Below are positions 54,363 to 63,710 of a stretch of DNA of 64,000 nt, in pieces. The stretch covers positions 1,525,668-1,589,667 of the forward strand of contig NZ_LGYA01000001.1 of assembly GCF_001273755.1 (NCBI RefSeq), given 5' to 3'. Position 1 is the first letter of the stretch, and each line of letters opens with the position of its first letter. The notes beneath the pieces were generated by a model that saw only the letters and a list, made by a program, of their open reading frames with translations, was not told where the DNA came from and searched no databases. This DNA comes from Peribacillus butanolivorans (GTDB taxonomy: Bacteria; Bacillota; Bacilli; Bacillales; DSM-1321). Both the position numbers and the translations under genes were made by a program.

Positions 54363-55487
54363 ATGAATTCTAAATTTACACCATTATTTGAATCGTTTAA
54401 TTTAGGAAAAGAGGTACATTTAAAGAATCGATTGGTTATGGCACCAATGACAAACTTCTCTTCGAATCCTGACGGTACAGTTACCGATGCCGAAATTACC
54501 TATTATGAACGCAGGTCAAGCGGCGTGGGTATGGTTATTACAGCATGTACCTATGTCACGGCAAATGGTAAAGGATTTCATGGTGAATTTGGCGGTGATC
54601 GGGATGATTTGATTCCGAGCTTACGACGCTTAGCTTCAGCGATTAAAGCGAAAGGGGCAAAAGCAATTTTACAAATTTTCCATGGCGGCCGCGAGGTTCC
54701 ACCTGAATTAGTACCAAATGGAGATGTTGTAAGTGCCAGTAATATTCCTTCACAAGGCGATGGTAAACCTGTTCCACGTCCACTATCTGAAACAGAAATT
54801 AAATCGATTATTACTGATTTTGGAGAAACCACTCGACGTGCTATTGAAGCAGGTTTTGATGGTGTCGAAATTCATGGTGCCAATGGATACTTACTTCAGC
54901 AATTCTTTTCACCGCATTCTAACCGTCGAGAAGACATGTGGGGTGGAAGTCTAGAAAAACGTCTAACTTTTCCAATAGCGGTTGTAGATGAAGTGAAAAA
55001 GGCAGTTGCTAAACATGCCAAAAAGCCGTTCATTGTAGGATATCGCTTTTCACCAGAGGAGCCAGAAACACCTGGAATCACTATGGATGATACACTGGTA
55101 TTAATAGATGCCCTCGCAAAAAAAGATCTTGATTATCTTCATGTTTCATTAATGGATTTCTGGTCAACAGCTAGACGAGGAGCCGAGGCTAACCGTCCTC
55201 GAATAGAAATCATAAAAGATCGTGTAGGGGATCGAGTTCCTGTCATAGGTGTTGGTTCCATCTATACAGCAGATGATGCGATCAAAGCTCTTGAAGCAGG
55301 TGTTCCTTTAATCGCATTAGCCCGTGAACTCATTATTGATCCTGATTGGGTTCAAAAAGTGGAGCAAGGCAGAGAAACAGAAATCGTTACTAAAATAAAC
55401 AAGAATAATCAGCAGCAACTTGATATTCCAGATCCATTATGGCAAGTGATTATCAATTCTCCAGGATGGTTTCCAGGTGTTGAATAA
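54363..55487 (+). CDS. yqiG: old yellow enzyme family NADH:flavin oxidoreductase (YqiG-like)
   Basis: A 374-residue TIM-barrel flavoprotein matching B. subtilis YqiG in length and sequence type. FMN and substrate motifs include NRLVMAPMTN (about 22), HGGREVPPE (about 105) and the His-x-x-Asn pair in EIHGANGYLLQQFFSPHSNR (about 170). Reduces alpha,beta-unsaturated carbonyls or quinones. ATG follows TGGAGG. Last gene of the redox cluster; the terminator at 55525 closes it. A 128-base gap separates it from thioredoxin without an evident promoter. Confidence 0.9.
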   Translation: MNSKFTPLFESFNLGKEVHLKNRLVMAPMTNFSSNPDGTVTDAEITYYERRSSGVGMVITACTYVTANGKGFHGEFGGDRDDLIPSLRRLASAIKAKGAKAILQIFHGGREVPPELVPNGDVVSASNIPSQGDGKPVPRPLSETEIKSIITDFGETTRRAIEAGFDGVEIHGANGYLLQQFFSPHSNRREDMWGGSLEKRLTFPIAVVDEVKKAVAKHAKKPFIVGYRFSPEEPETPGITMDDTLVLIDALAKKDLDYLHVSLMDFWSTARRGAEANRPRIEIIKDRVGDRVPVIGVGSIYTADDAIKALEAGVPLIALARELIIDPDWVQKVEQGRETEIVTKINKNNQQQLDIPDPLWQVIINSPGWFPGVE

Positions 55488-55524
55488 AGCATAGTGGTAT
55501 ACCGAGTTACCAATTCATATAGCT

Positions 55525-55567
55525 AAACAAAAAGGCTGTCGTAAATACACGACAGCCTTTTTGTTTA
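55525..55567 (+). terminator. terminator of yqiG
   Basis: AAAAAGGCTGTCGT and ACGACAGCCTTTTT, strong and symmetric. Confidence 0.92.
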
Positions 55568-55793
55568 GCGGAAAACCAGATGAGAGTAGGGATTTTTTAT
55601 ACAGAAATTATCCCTAATACATTATTGAAATTGTACCAAAAAGTATAGTGTGGACAAAAAATTAGAATTAATATAAAAATAAGGATAACTCAAAACAAAC
55701 AATATCTTCAGGCTGATGTTATAGCGGTAGGAAATAAATATAGGCTATACGATTACTAGGGAAGTTAGTTCTTATGAGTTATCTCATATTTGA
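55568..55793. other. gene-free spacer
   Basis: Nothing recognised. Confidence 0.35.
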
Positions 55794-57599
55794 TTAATTG
55801 AAATTAAATCTCTCTTTAAAATGGAAATCTAATTCAAATAGATTGTTTTCATCTGTTAAATATTTATAATCGATATAGGTTTTTTCTTTCTTTGGCATTT
55901 CATCTACAAAAGGCGAGTAAGTACGGAAAAACATTTTGTTTTTCTTTTCATCGAATTCTACAAGTCTCAGCCAGCCATTTCCTCCTCGGTAATTTGCTTG
56001 ATAATTGACTAGCATTTGAATGACATCGTTCCCCGCTGCGTTTTGTTTGACTTGGTGTGCTATCCCAAAATAATGTCCATTAACCGTCATAAACACTTGG
56101 TTGTAATCCTTTATAAGTTCATCCCAGATCAGTCGGCCGTTAGACGACTCAACGGCAACAGTTTTATTATTTTCAACCTCAGGATAAATAATATCATGAG
56201 AAACGATAATAGTCGGTTTATCTTTATGTTGATTTAAAACATCTTTTGACCATTGCAAGTCTTTTTGAAGATTTTTCATATCAACTATTAAGACTAAGTA
56301 TTCATAGCTTCCTGCTTTAACAATTGCATAAGAGCCATATCCCGAATCAGAAGAGCCCTTATAGTATTTTTTATTCGCAAAACGTTGCGGTCCATAATAT
56401 GTTAAGAATGGATCTCCGTCAGCATAGTCATGATTCCCTGCAGCCATCATATAAGGAATTTCTTTATTATCTATATAGGAAATGGCTCTAAGGGAATTCT
56501 GCCATTGCACTTTTGAATTACTATCGACAATGTCTCCAACAAATGTGTTCATTACAATATTGTTCTTCTTAGTGTTTTTTGCAATCCAATTCATTTGGCT
56601 ATTAAATATCTCTGGATTCTGGCTAGAATATTTTTGCGTATCTGGGACAAATAGAAAATTATAATTATTTTTGTTTGTTAGAAATGGAATTCTATCGTTT
56701 GTTCCTTTGAATGGTTCGTCTTCTCGAGCATCTTGAACAAGCCATTCTTTTTCAGTCAAAGCCTCATTAGCAATTCGTATTTCTTGGATGTTACCTGCAA
56801 ATAGTGCATCTAATTCATTTCCCCACTCAGATGCCCCGATATTCCAGCCTTTACCTTCTATAGTTGCAATGCCTACTACCTTTTCTGACTTTCCATAATC
56901 ACTAATGCCATTTACAGTTAAAGTGGTCGTTTTACCGTCATTAACAACCGCCAAATGATACCATTCATCAGCATTTAAAGAACGAGACCAGTTTCCCACA
57001 TTATAGTTTAGATTAGAGGGATGACTTGTCCATTGAATTTCTTTATCACTAGATATAGATAATGTAGTAAGGATTTCTTTCTCGCCTTCCACTTTATTAA
57101 GATCAGCAGCCTGCCCTTGTCTTGTTAAAATTCCCATCCAGCTATGTAAACGGTCTTCAAAATTATTTGGTAATTTAATTACAGCCTCGATTGTAAATCC
57201 TTTATCAAATTGCTCCTTATTAATAGGTGCTTCCTTTATTGTTTTGAAATATCTTCCTGAAGGGGCATTTTTGTAATTAGCGAATTGCAAGCTATCAACT
57301 TTTTCTTGATTATGATAATCTTCTTCAGACCATTTAATCATATTTTTTAATTCTGGCGAGGCTTGATCTCCAATCGTTACTAACTCTAAATCATTTCCTT
57401 GTTTACTTGCATCTTCAATAATTAAATTGCCTTTATCGATTGAACCGCTTTTCACATGTTGTTTCGAAAATTTCCAATCTGCCACGATATTACTTCGATC
57501 TTTTTCAGCAACAGAATTTGAGGCAGCTGCCGAATTAGCAAAACCAGGAACAATCATACAAAAAAGCGATAAACCAATAAATGCTTTTTTCATTCTCAT
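55794..57599 (-). CDS. secreted metallophosphoesterase with LamG-like domain
   Basis: A 601-residue exported protein. A signal peptide (cleavage near AAA-SN) is followed by a concanavalin/LamG-like beta domain (about 95-290, with GFTIEAVIKLP and WYHLAVVNDGKTTTLTVNG), which probably binds carbohydrate, and then a calcineurin-type phosphoesterase (about 310-545): FVPDTQKY, TFVGDIVDS, AAGNHDYADG, IIVSHD and NGHYFG supply the metal ligands. ATG at 57599 follows GAGGTG. No sortase motif or anchor is visible. It could release phosphate from surface or environmental phosphoesters. Stand-alone gene. Confidence 0.88.
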   Translation of the reverse strand: MRMKKAFIGLSLFCMIVPGFANSAAASNSVAEKDRSNIVADWKFSKQHVKSGSIDKGNLIIEDASKQGNDLELVTIGDQASPELKNMIKWSEEDYHNQEKVDSLQFANYKNAPSGRYFKTIKEAPINKEQFDKGFTIEAVIKLPNNFEDRLHSWMGILTRQGQAADLNKVEGEKEILTTLSISSDKEIQWTSHPSNLNYNVGNWSRSLNADEWYHLAVVNDGKTTTLTVNGISDYGKSEKVVGIATIEGKGWNIGASEWGNELDALFAGNIQEIRIANEALTEKEWLVQDAREDEPFKGTNDRIPFLTNKNNYNFLFVPDTQKYSSQNPEIFNSQMNWIAKNTKKNNIVMNTFVGDIVDSNSKVQWQNSLRAISYIDNKEIPYMMAAGNHDYADGDPFLTYYGPQRFANKKYYKGSSDSGYGSYAIVKAGSYEYLVLIVDMKNLQKDLQWSKDVLNQHKDKPTIIVSHDIIYPEVENNKTVAVESSNGRLIWDELIKDYNQVFMTVNGHYFGIAHQVKQNAAGNDVIQMLVNYQANYRGGNGWLRLVEFDEKKNKMFFRTYSPFVDEMPKKEKTYIDYKYLTDENNLFELDFHFKERFNFN

Positions 57600-58299
57600 A
57601 AAACATTCACCTCGTTAAATTTTTATAACATAATAAAGGATATCAATTATAGATTTATTCTTTCATGAAAATAAGTAAAGGTTTTGTAAAAAACAAAAGC
57701 TGGTTCAGAAGGCTCTGCTTTTTGCATCCATCTGTGATAGTCCACTTAGCTCTTTATAACTTATTAGATGGAATGAATAAAATAATGCATGATGAAAACT
57801 AAAGGATTAATAAAGACAGGTGATGAGAAGAAAGCCAAAGGAGACAAGGAATTATAAAGAAATATAGAGAAATTTAATATCAAATTTATTTGCAGCTTTG
57901 GAAGAAAAATATAAGAAGTCAAATTAGTATTTGATTTAATTTTTTATTATAAAATAAGTAAGTTTAATGGCTAAGATGCACCAAACTGCCATCTATCATT
58001 CAGGGATATAAATAAAAATAATTAGAAGCAAAAACAGGGAGCGGGTTATTCCCCCACTCCGTTTTCTTATAGTAAAGAATAAATAGTGCATAGCCTAGAA
58101 GTTCAATGAATTATGGATTTGCTGCTTAATTCCTATATCCTTACAATTTCTATACTCTTAATCGTTCAACTTCTTTAATGAAAAAAGGTATTCATTGTTA
58201 TATAAATTTGCAAATCCTCTTAATCATAATTGCTAATATAATGTACAAAAAAAGCAAAATAACAATTGGTTATTTTTTCTGCTTCAGGTAACAAGCGTA
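57600..58299. other. 700-bp stretch with one hairpin
   Basis: No intact gene. A terminator-like stem (GGGAG..GGG with CCC..CTCC, about 58037-58061, TTTTC after) is present. Plus-strand 57826-57930 has fragmentary protein-like reading (RRKPKETRNYKEI, then NLFAALEEKYKKSN in another frame). Confidence 0.4.
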
Positions 58300-58479
58300 A
58301 TGTCGTATCTAAACGAATTGGTTTGCAACATTATTGATCCATTAAGAGAGGAAGTCGAGGGTAGTCCAATAGTACAGTTAGCGAATGACACTTTTCTAGA
58401 AATTATTGAAAAGATTGTGATACATAGTACACGTTCGAGAAAAAGAAGAATGGTTAAATACAAAAAGGCCATAGAGTAG
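58300..58479 (+). CDS. small ORF, 59 aa
   Basis: MSYLNELVCNIIDPLREEVE and a basic end SRKRRMVKYKKAIE. Helical, unrecognised. The ribosome site (AGGTAA) is weak. It lies before the next broken gene and may be a small regulatory or remnant protein. Confidence 0.35.
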   Translation: MSYLNELVCNIIDPLREEVEGSPIVQLANDTFLEIIEKIVIHSTRSRKRRMVKYKKAIE

Positions 58480-58551
58480 TGTATTGCATAATCAATGAAT
58501 GATCTGTTTGTAATCACTAAACAAATTAAATGAAGAGGAGGAGATGACTGG

Positions 58552-58809
58552 ATGCAGCCATTCAAACCAGGAACGAAAGTTGAAATAAATGAAGCTTATT
58601 ACAATCATTTAAAAGAAAAGTAAATCGTATATCTGTAAGTATCAACCCCTATTCCCCAGAAGGAAATTACGATTGTACTTTGGGTTGAAGTAGGAACTAA
58701 TAGACAACACGTATTTTGTATAAAATCATTATCGCCAAAAGTATTTCAGATTGTTGATGTGAATCATTATGAATTTTGGAAATCCCTTTATAATCAATTA
58801 TGTTGTTGA
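58552..58809 (+). pseudogene. small hypothetical gene with stop and frameshift
   Basis: ATG after GAGGAGGAG begins MQPFKPGTKVEINEAYYNHL, stops at 58622, resumes in another frame as ISVSINPYSPEGNYDCTL and again as VEVGTNRQHVFCIKSLSPKV through 58809. Together they give about 85 residues of one protein, unrecognised. Confidence 0.65.
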
Positions 58810-58897
58810 TTTTACCGGTCTCATTTAATCTAGCTATACTTTGTGACCATTTACGGTAACAAAATTACTCTTAAACTATATACATTTTAACTAGTTA

Positions 58898-58935
58898 AAA
58901 AGAGCATCGAATATACGATGCTCTTTTATTTTTCC
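58898..58935. terminator. terminator downstream of broken gene
   Basis: AAAAGAGCATCG-AATATA-CGATGCTCTTTT with T run. Confidence 0.85.
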
Positions 58936-59041
58936 ATCTAATACCTGTACTTATTAGGAAACATTTTATCGGTAAGGCTTTTCTGATGACAGTATCTTGT
59001 CGTTATCTTACCTTTACATTTACTTAAAACTTTAATAGAAG

Positions 59042-59440
59042 CTAAAATAAAAGGGCATCAAGTGAGTATTGGCCAGCTCCTGTAATCGCTACACCAATCG
59101 CAACGGCAAGGATTGCAAGATTATATTCATAGCCATTTTGAGTTGACCAGTAGCCATTTGCTCCGTGAACTTTAACGATAGCAACCAACATTGTAAGGGC
59201 AATTAAAATACCTGCGAGCGGTGTAAAAAGACCTAAAGCAAATAAAGCACCACCAATAAGCTCTGATAGACCAGCAAATAGAGCCATTGTAACTCCCGGC
59301 TTCATACCAATTGAATCAAACCAGCCGCCGGTGCCCTTTAAACCATAACCTCCAAACCAGCCAAATAATTTTTGTGCACCGTGTCCTACAAACGATAAAC
59401 CAATTACTACCCGTATTACTAATAAACCTATACCAATCAT
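59042..59440 (-). CDS. DoxX-family membrane protein (MhqP/CatD-like)
   Basis: A 132-residue protein with four membrane helices; LSFVGHGAQKLFGWFGGYGL near residue 14 and FAGLSELIGGALFALGLFTP near 54 are DoxX family signatures. In B. subtilis the relatives MhqP and CatD are in quinone-stress regulons. ATG follows AGGAGGA. Two MhqR-like palindromes lie just upstream, so this is probably the mhqP equivalent without its nitroreductase and dioxygenase partners. Confidence 0.88.
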   Translation of the reverse strand: MIGIGLLVIRVVIGLSFVGHGAQKLFGWFGGYGLKGTGGWFDSIGMKPGVTMALFAGLSELIGGALFALGLFTPLAGILIALTMLVAIVKVHGANGYWSTQNGYEYNLAILAVAIGVAITGAGQYSLDALLF

Positions 59441-59469
59441 ATTTAATTCCTCCTGGTAATATTTTTAGA

Positions 59470-59567
59470 TATCTTTAATTCGAGATATATATGAAAAAAA
59501 TATTTACATTAATAAATAACGAATCTTTGGATATTATCTCGAATTAAATTATCTTTAATTAAAGATA
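59470..59567 (-). promoter_or_regulatory. MhqR-type operators and promoter of doxX gene
   Basis: TATCTTTAATTCGAGATA (59470-59487) and TATCTTTAATTAAAGATA (59550-59567, a perfect palindrome) match the MhqR box TATCTCGAATTCGAGATA; a half-site TATCTCGAATTA lies at 59535. On the minus strand TTGACA is 17 bases from TATCTT, and the second operator covers that -10. Confidence 0.8.
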
Positions 59568-59989
59568 ATAGTTTATTACCTTTTTGTCAAACATAATTTT
59601 AGCGCGATAATATTATGTACTGAACTCAAGGGGCTATTTAGAAAAATCTTTTATCACACTTTTTTTGCTGTATTCGTTAACTAGTCATTATTAAATAAAA
59701 CCATAAACTTGTTGTCCCAAATACTCGAAACAGGTTGTAGGAAGAATTGTTCAGGAACGATGAAAAAGAATAAAGGATAGTGGATAGAGGGGAGACTTTG
59801 TCAACCATTTTCAACTTGATGGTATTCTAGATCTTTCTTTAGAAGGGTTACTATAACAGCATCATGAAAAGCAATAGAAAAACAAAAAGCGTTATCAACA
59901 GTATCGAAGTAATTCAGACGGTTAATTAGTACAAAGCCAAGGTGTTTGATTAGAACTTCTTATAAGAATCAAAGAAAATTTAGATCACC
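59568..59989. other. spacer without recognised gene
   Basis: No gene supported. Confidence 0.35.
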
Positions 59990-60145
59990 AACTTTTAAGC
60001 CCTTTTCTAGTACTCGTTTACCTTGTTTAACGAGTGTGTCTGTAATTCCTATCATGATACCATTTGATCTGAGCATGGCATATATGAATCCACTGCAATC
60101 AAAATGACCTTTTTCAATATCTTCTGGTAATCGACCTGCACCACA
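59990..60145 (-). pseudogene. NlpC/P60 peptidase fragment
   Basis: The minus strand reads ICGAGRLPEDIEKGHFDCSG, then FIYAMLRSNG and LVKQGKRVLEKGLKVGD, the region around the catalytic Cys of NlpC/P60 wall hydrolases (usual form DCSGF). The His part is missing and no start exists. Confidence 0.82.
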
Positions 60146-60159
60146 TATTCGAAAGGATC

Positions 60160-60915
60160 TTATTTAACAGGGAAAGTCCTAAATAAACCGGGTGAGCTAT
60201 TATTTGAGCGAAATAGCAAGTCAGATACCGTTACACATTCATAGCCATTTTTATATAAATAATCCAAAGTTGTTTCTAGTGCTTTTACAGTTTGGGGACG
60301 ATCGGTCCAATCATGCAAGAGAATGATGTCACCTGCTCGTAAGGATTTAATAATATGATTCGAAATTGTATTAGCTGCAGGTCTTTTCCAGTCTTGTGGG
60401 TCTTGGCTCCAGGACCAAAGGACAACTTTAAACCCTTTTTTAACAGCTGTATTAATGATTAAATCGTTATGAAAGCCTCCTACAGGACGATATAGAGAAG
60501 GTTTATATTTGGCAATTTCCCAAATCACTTTATCTGTTTGATCTAATTCAGAGGATAATAAAACAGCACTCATATTTTTGTCATAAATATGATTATAAGT
60601 GTGATTAGCAATTTCATGACCTTCTTTTACTTCTCTCTCTAAAATATCGGGATAACTTTTCACTTTATTACCAGAAACAAAAAACGTTGCTTTAGCATTA
60701 TATTTGGCCAGTATATCAAGGATTTGAGGGGTGTATGAAGGATGAGGGCCATCATCAAAGGTTATTGCAACGATTTTCTCCTGGGTATTCCCTTCCCAAA
60801 TAACATTTCCTGTTTTTTCGTAAACCTCCCGACTAGCGGTTGTAGCTTGAATGTAATTACAGTCGTAAAAGTAAAAAAGGATGAAAACTGAAAAAGCCAA
60901 AAATAAAGTTCTCAA
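60160..60915 (-). CDS. polysaccharide deacetylase (NodB domain, membrane-anchored)
   Basis: A 251-residue protein with one N-terminal helix (about 4-18), then a NodB domain with ITFDDGPHPSYTP (Asp-Asp, catalytic and metal), HEIANHTYNH (two His ligands) and YRPVGGFHN. It most likely removes acetyl groups from peptidoglycan or another N-acetylated glycan outside the cell. The TTG at 60915 has the best spacing to AGGAGGGC; the frame is open farther upstream to 60948. It follows the decayed NlpC/P60 gene on the same strand. Confidence 0.88.
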   Translation of the reverse strand: MRTLFLAFSVFILFYFYDCNYIQATTASREVYEKTGNVIWEGNTQEKIVAITFDDGPHPSYTPQILDILAKYNAKATFFVSGNKVKSYPDILEREVKEGHEIANHTYNHIYDKNMSAVLLSSELDQTDKVIWEIAKYKPSLYRPVGGFHNDLIINTAVKKGFKVVLWSWSQDPQDWKRPAANTISNHIIKSLRAGDIILLHDWTDRPQTVKALETTLDYLYKNGYECVTVSDLLFRSNNSSPGLFRTFPVK

Positions 60916-61154
60916 AATAATGCCCTCCTGTACATGTATATACGACATAGTATATGGAGATTAATTTTTTTTATTAAATTGAGCAAATTACTTCTTGGAA
61001 AGAGAAATTAGGGGAAAACAACAATTGTCTCATGATTTCTGTACCCGAAAATTCATCCATCTTAGCTGGATCCCCAGTATTCTTATTGTGACAATCCTCG
61101 AATCGTCTTCCATTTTGATATAGAGACATGAAAGTATGTAATATCTTATAAAGA
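60916..61154. other. spacer upstream of deacetylase
   Basis: No gene supported. Confidence 0.35.
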
Positions 61155-61196
61155 AAAAAATAGGCCTTAGCTTACAAAGCGGTTGCCTATTTTTTT
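61155..61196. terminator. bidirectional terminator
   Basis: AAAAAATAGGC and GCCTATTTTTT with an inner stem; works in both directions and is located behind the Spo0E-type gene. Confidence 0.85.
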
Positions 61197-61357
61197 ATGT
61201 TAATGGTTATAGAAAATGTTACGTAAGTGATTATTTACTAAGTGGAAATTGGAAGGAGGAACACGAAAAAAAGGGGGAGAATGACTGGTAGCAAAAAGCA
61301 TATAATGAAAGAAGTATTATTAATAAGAGATAAACTGGTAAGAAATTAAAGGGATAA

Positions 61358-61531
61358 TTAAAAGTCTATACCAGTTTTATAAAAGAGCTCATTATACTTA
61401 TTTAATAATTGATCAAGCTGCTGGCTATATTCTATCGCAACCTTAGAGTTTAAGCCGTCTTTAGCGACAATATTGATAAGCTCATTTCTCTTTAATTCAA
61501 TCTGTTCGAGAAACTCATTTTTTTTCGCCAT
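61358..61531 (-). CDS. Spo0E-family aspartyl-phosphate phosphatase, 57 aa
   Basis: A 57-residue helical hairpin: IELKRNELINIVAKDGLNSK, then IEYSQQLDQLLNKYNELFY. The SQxLD motif and overall pattern are those of the Spo0E family, which dephosphorylate Spo0A~P and delay sporulation. ATG at 61531 follows GGAAGG. It is shorter than 60 codons and lies alone on the minus strand. Confidence 0.85.
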   Translation of the reverse strand: MAKKNEFLEQIELKRNELINIVAKDGLNSKVAIEYSQQLDQLLNKYNELFYKTGIDF

Positions 61532-61790
61532 TTATATATCCTTCCTGTACCCAACTATTCTTAAGGTATCCTTTTATGAGCTAGTTGTAAATTTTGTATG
61601 AATATAACAATTATATAGGGTTGGTCTAATGAATTCAAATAAGTTACCCTAATGGTAAAAAACAACAGTGCAACCTAATTTTCGTTATTTGGTTTTTAAG
61701 TTTGTCATGAAATATTCACAGTTCCAAAAATGTATTTTTTTATCTTATTTGTTACAATGTTTATAGGTACTTACATAGGAGTGAGGGTTA
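61532..61790. other. spacer before ccdA
   Basis: No gene seen. Confidence 0.35.
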
Positions 61791-62498
61791 TTGAATGATA
61801 TTAATATTTTCTTAGCTTTTGGAGCCGGTTTTTTGAGTTTTATATCTCCGTGCTGTTTACCGCTATACCCAGCCTTTTTATCTTATATCACTGGTATGAG
61901 TGTTGGTGAGATTAAATCAGAGAACGCCATGCTCCAAAGAAGGAGCATGTTGCATACTTTGTTCTTTCTACTAGGTTTTTCTTTGGTTTTTATTGCAATA
62001 GGGTTTAGCACTACATATCTAGGTTCTTTCTTCTCAAATTACAAGGAATTAATTCGTCAAATTGGTGCCATTTTAATTATCATTTTTGGGTTATTTATTG
62101 TGGGGGTCTTTCAACCAAAGTCCTTAATGAAAGATAGCCGTTTCGAGTTTAAAAACCGTCCTAGCGGATATATTGGTTCGATTTTGATTGGTCTTGCTTT
62201 TGCTGCTGGATGGACGCCTTGTGCAGGTCCTCTTTTGGGTGCTGTCATCACTTTAGGTGCAACCAACCCAGGCGCGGCCATGAGCTATATGACTGCTTAT
62301 ATTTTAGGATTTGCCATACCATTTTTCATTTTATCCTTCTTTGTCGGAAAATTGAAATGGATTAAAACATACAGCCAATATATTATGAAAATTGGCGGAT
62401 ATTTAATGATTCTAATGGGCGTAATTTTATTTTTTAATTGGATGACCAAAATAATTGCAGTCCTATCTAGACTATTCGGGGGATTTACTGGGTTTTAG
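61791..62498 (+). CDS. ccdA: cytochrome c biogenesis thiol transporter CcdA
   Basis: A 235-residue membrane protein with six helices. The two reactive cysteines lie in [12 protein letters not shown] (C21/C22 region) and [13 protein letters not shown], the CcdA signature. It carries reducing equivalents across the membrane to ResA and StoA for cytochrome c maturation and spore cortex synthesis. TTG start after AGGAGTGAGG. First of the ccdA-yneI-ccdC group, normally next to yneF. Confidence 0.95.
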   Translation: MNDINIFLAFGAGFLSFISPCCLPLYPAFLSYITGMSVGEIKSENAMLQRRSMLHTLFFLLGFSLVFIAIGFSTTYLGSFFSNYKELIRQIGAILIIIFGLFIVGVFQPKSLMKDSRFEFKNRPSGYIGSILIGLAFAAGWTPCAGPLLGAVITLGATNPGAAMSYMTAYILGFAIPFFILSFFVGKLKWIKTYSQYIMKIGGYLMILMGVILFFNWMTKIIAVLSRLFGGFTGF

Positions 62499-62715
62499 TC
62501 CATGGATAAGTTAATTTTTAAAAATATTTTAATAGAATATTCTGTTGATAGTTCTTTATATCTGTTTTTTTGTGTTAATTTACTTATATTATCACATTAA
62601 ATCATTTGATTTTAGGTCTTAAGTCATATACCCTATACTTATTATTGAAAATTATCATTACATTTCAATACGATTAGATTTCGCTTTCTGTTGTTTGAAA
62701 TGAGGAGGAACGGCA

Positions 62716-63075
62716 ATGGCCCGAATATTAGTAGTTGATGATGCTAAGTTTATGAGAATGACACTTTCGAAAATATTATCAAAAGCAGAACATGAAGTAA
62801 TTGGTGAAGGCGAGAACGGGAAAGAGGCAATAGAATTATTTCGTAAACTAAATCCCGATCTTGTTACAATGGATATAACAATGCCAATCATGAGCGGGCT
62901 AGATGCGGTTAAAGAAATTAAGAAAGATTTTCCTTACGCAAAGGTTATAATGTGTTCAGCGATGGGACAACAAAAAATGGTTGTCGAAGCTATTGAGGCA
63001 GGGGCAAAGGACTTTATTGTAAAGCCGTTTGACGAATGCCGAGTAGTAGATGCTATCAATAGGGTGCTTGATTAA
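62716..63075 (+). CDS. yneI: CheY-like single-domain response regulator YneI
   Basis: A 119-residue receiver domain with the acidic pocket (VVDDAK), phosphate-acceptor Asp53 (TMDITMP), and switch Lys (FIVKPF). No output domain. ATG follows GAGGAGGA. Named by position between ccdA and ccdC. Confidence 0.93.
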   Translation: MARILVVDDAKFMRMTLSKILSKAEHEVIGEGENGKEAIELFRKLNPDLVTMDITMPIMSGLDAVKEIKKDFPYAKVIMCSAMGQQKMVVEAIEAGAKDFIVKPFDECRVVDAINRVLD

Positions 63076-63184
63076 AACACTCTCCTTGTTTATCTGATTT
63101 AGGTAATATATACTTTGTTTAATAATTGAAGTGATATATAATTTTTCATGGTACTTACCTATTTTAGCTAAAAGGATGATAAAA

Positions 63185-63664
63185 ATGACGATATATATAT
63201 CTACAGGTATAGCGATTGTGATGGCTATGGGTGTTTTCATGTTTCGAATGAAGGAAACAAAAAAACCAGTGAATGAAAAAAAAATCATATTACCCCCACT
63301 CTTTATGAGTACGGGTGCTTTGATGTTTCTTTTCCCAATGTTTAGGGTCACTAGATACGAATTTCTAGAAGCTCTTGTAGCAGGGATGGTATTTTCTATC
63401 CTCTTAATTAAAACATCCAAATTCGAAGTTCGAAATGAACAAATTTATATTCAGAGGTCTAAAGCATTTATATTCATTTTAGTCGGACTAATGGTGATAC
63501 GACTTGTTGCAAAGCTTATACTGGGAAGTACAATTGAAGTTGGCGTGCTTGGTGGAATGTTTTTCCTTCTTGCTTTTGCGATGATTGTTCCATGGCGAAT
63601 AGCGATGCTATACCAATACAAAAAAGTCAAAGCGGCCTACTTAAGCGAAAGTAATATGGTGTAA
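63185..63664 (+). CDS. ccdC: CcdC family membrane protein
   Basis: A 159-residue protein with five predicted membrane helices, the size of B. subtilis CcdC (YneJ). ATG at 63185 follows AAAGGATGAT; a longer frame to 63131 has no site. The gene lies directly after yneI as in B. subtilis. Role in cytochrome c maturation is unproven. Confidence 0.9.
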   Translation: MTIYISTGIAIVMAMGVFMFRMKETKKPVNEKKIILPPLFMSTGALMFLFPMFRVTRYEFLEALVAGMVFSILLIKTSKFEVRNEQIYIQRSKAFIFILVGLMVIRLVAKLILGSTIEVGVLGGMFFLLAFAMIVPWRIAMLYQYKKVKAAYLSESNMV

Positions 63665-63710
63665 GTTTTAATTAAACTAAATATAATAAAAAACAACACC
63701 TGCCATTTGG

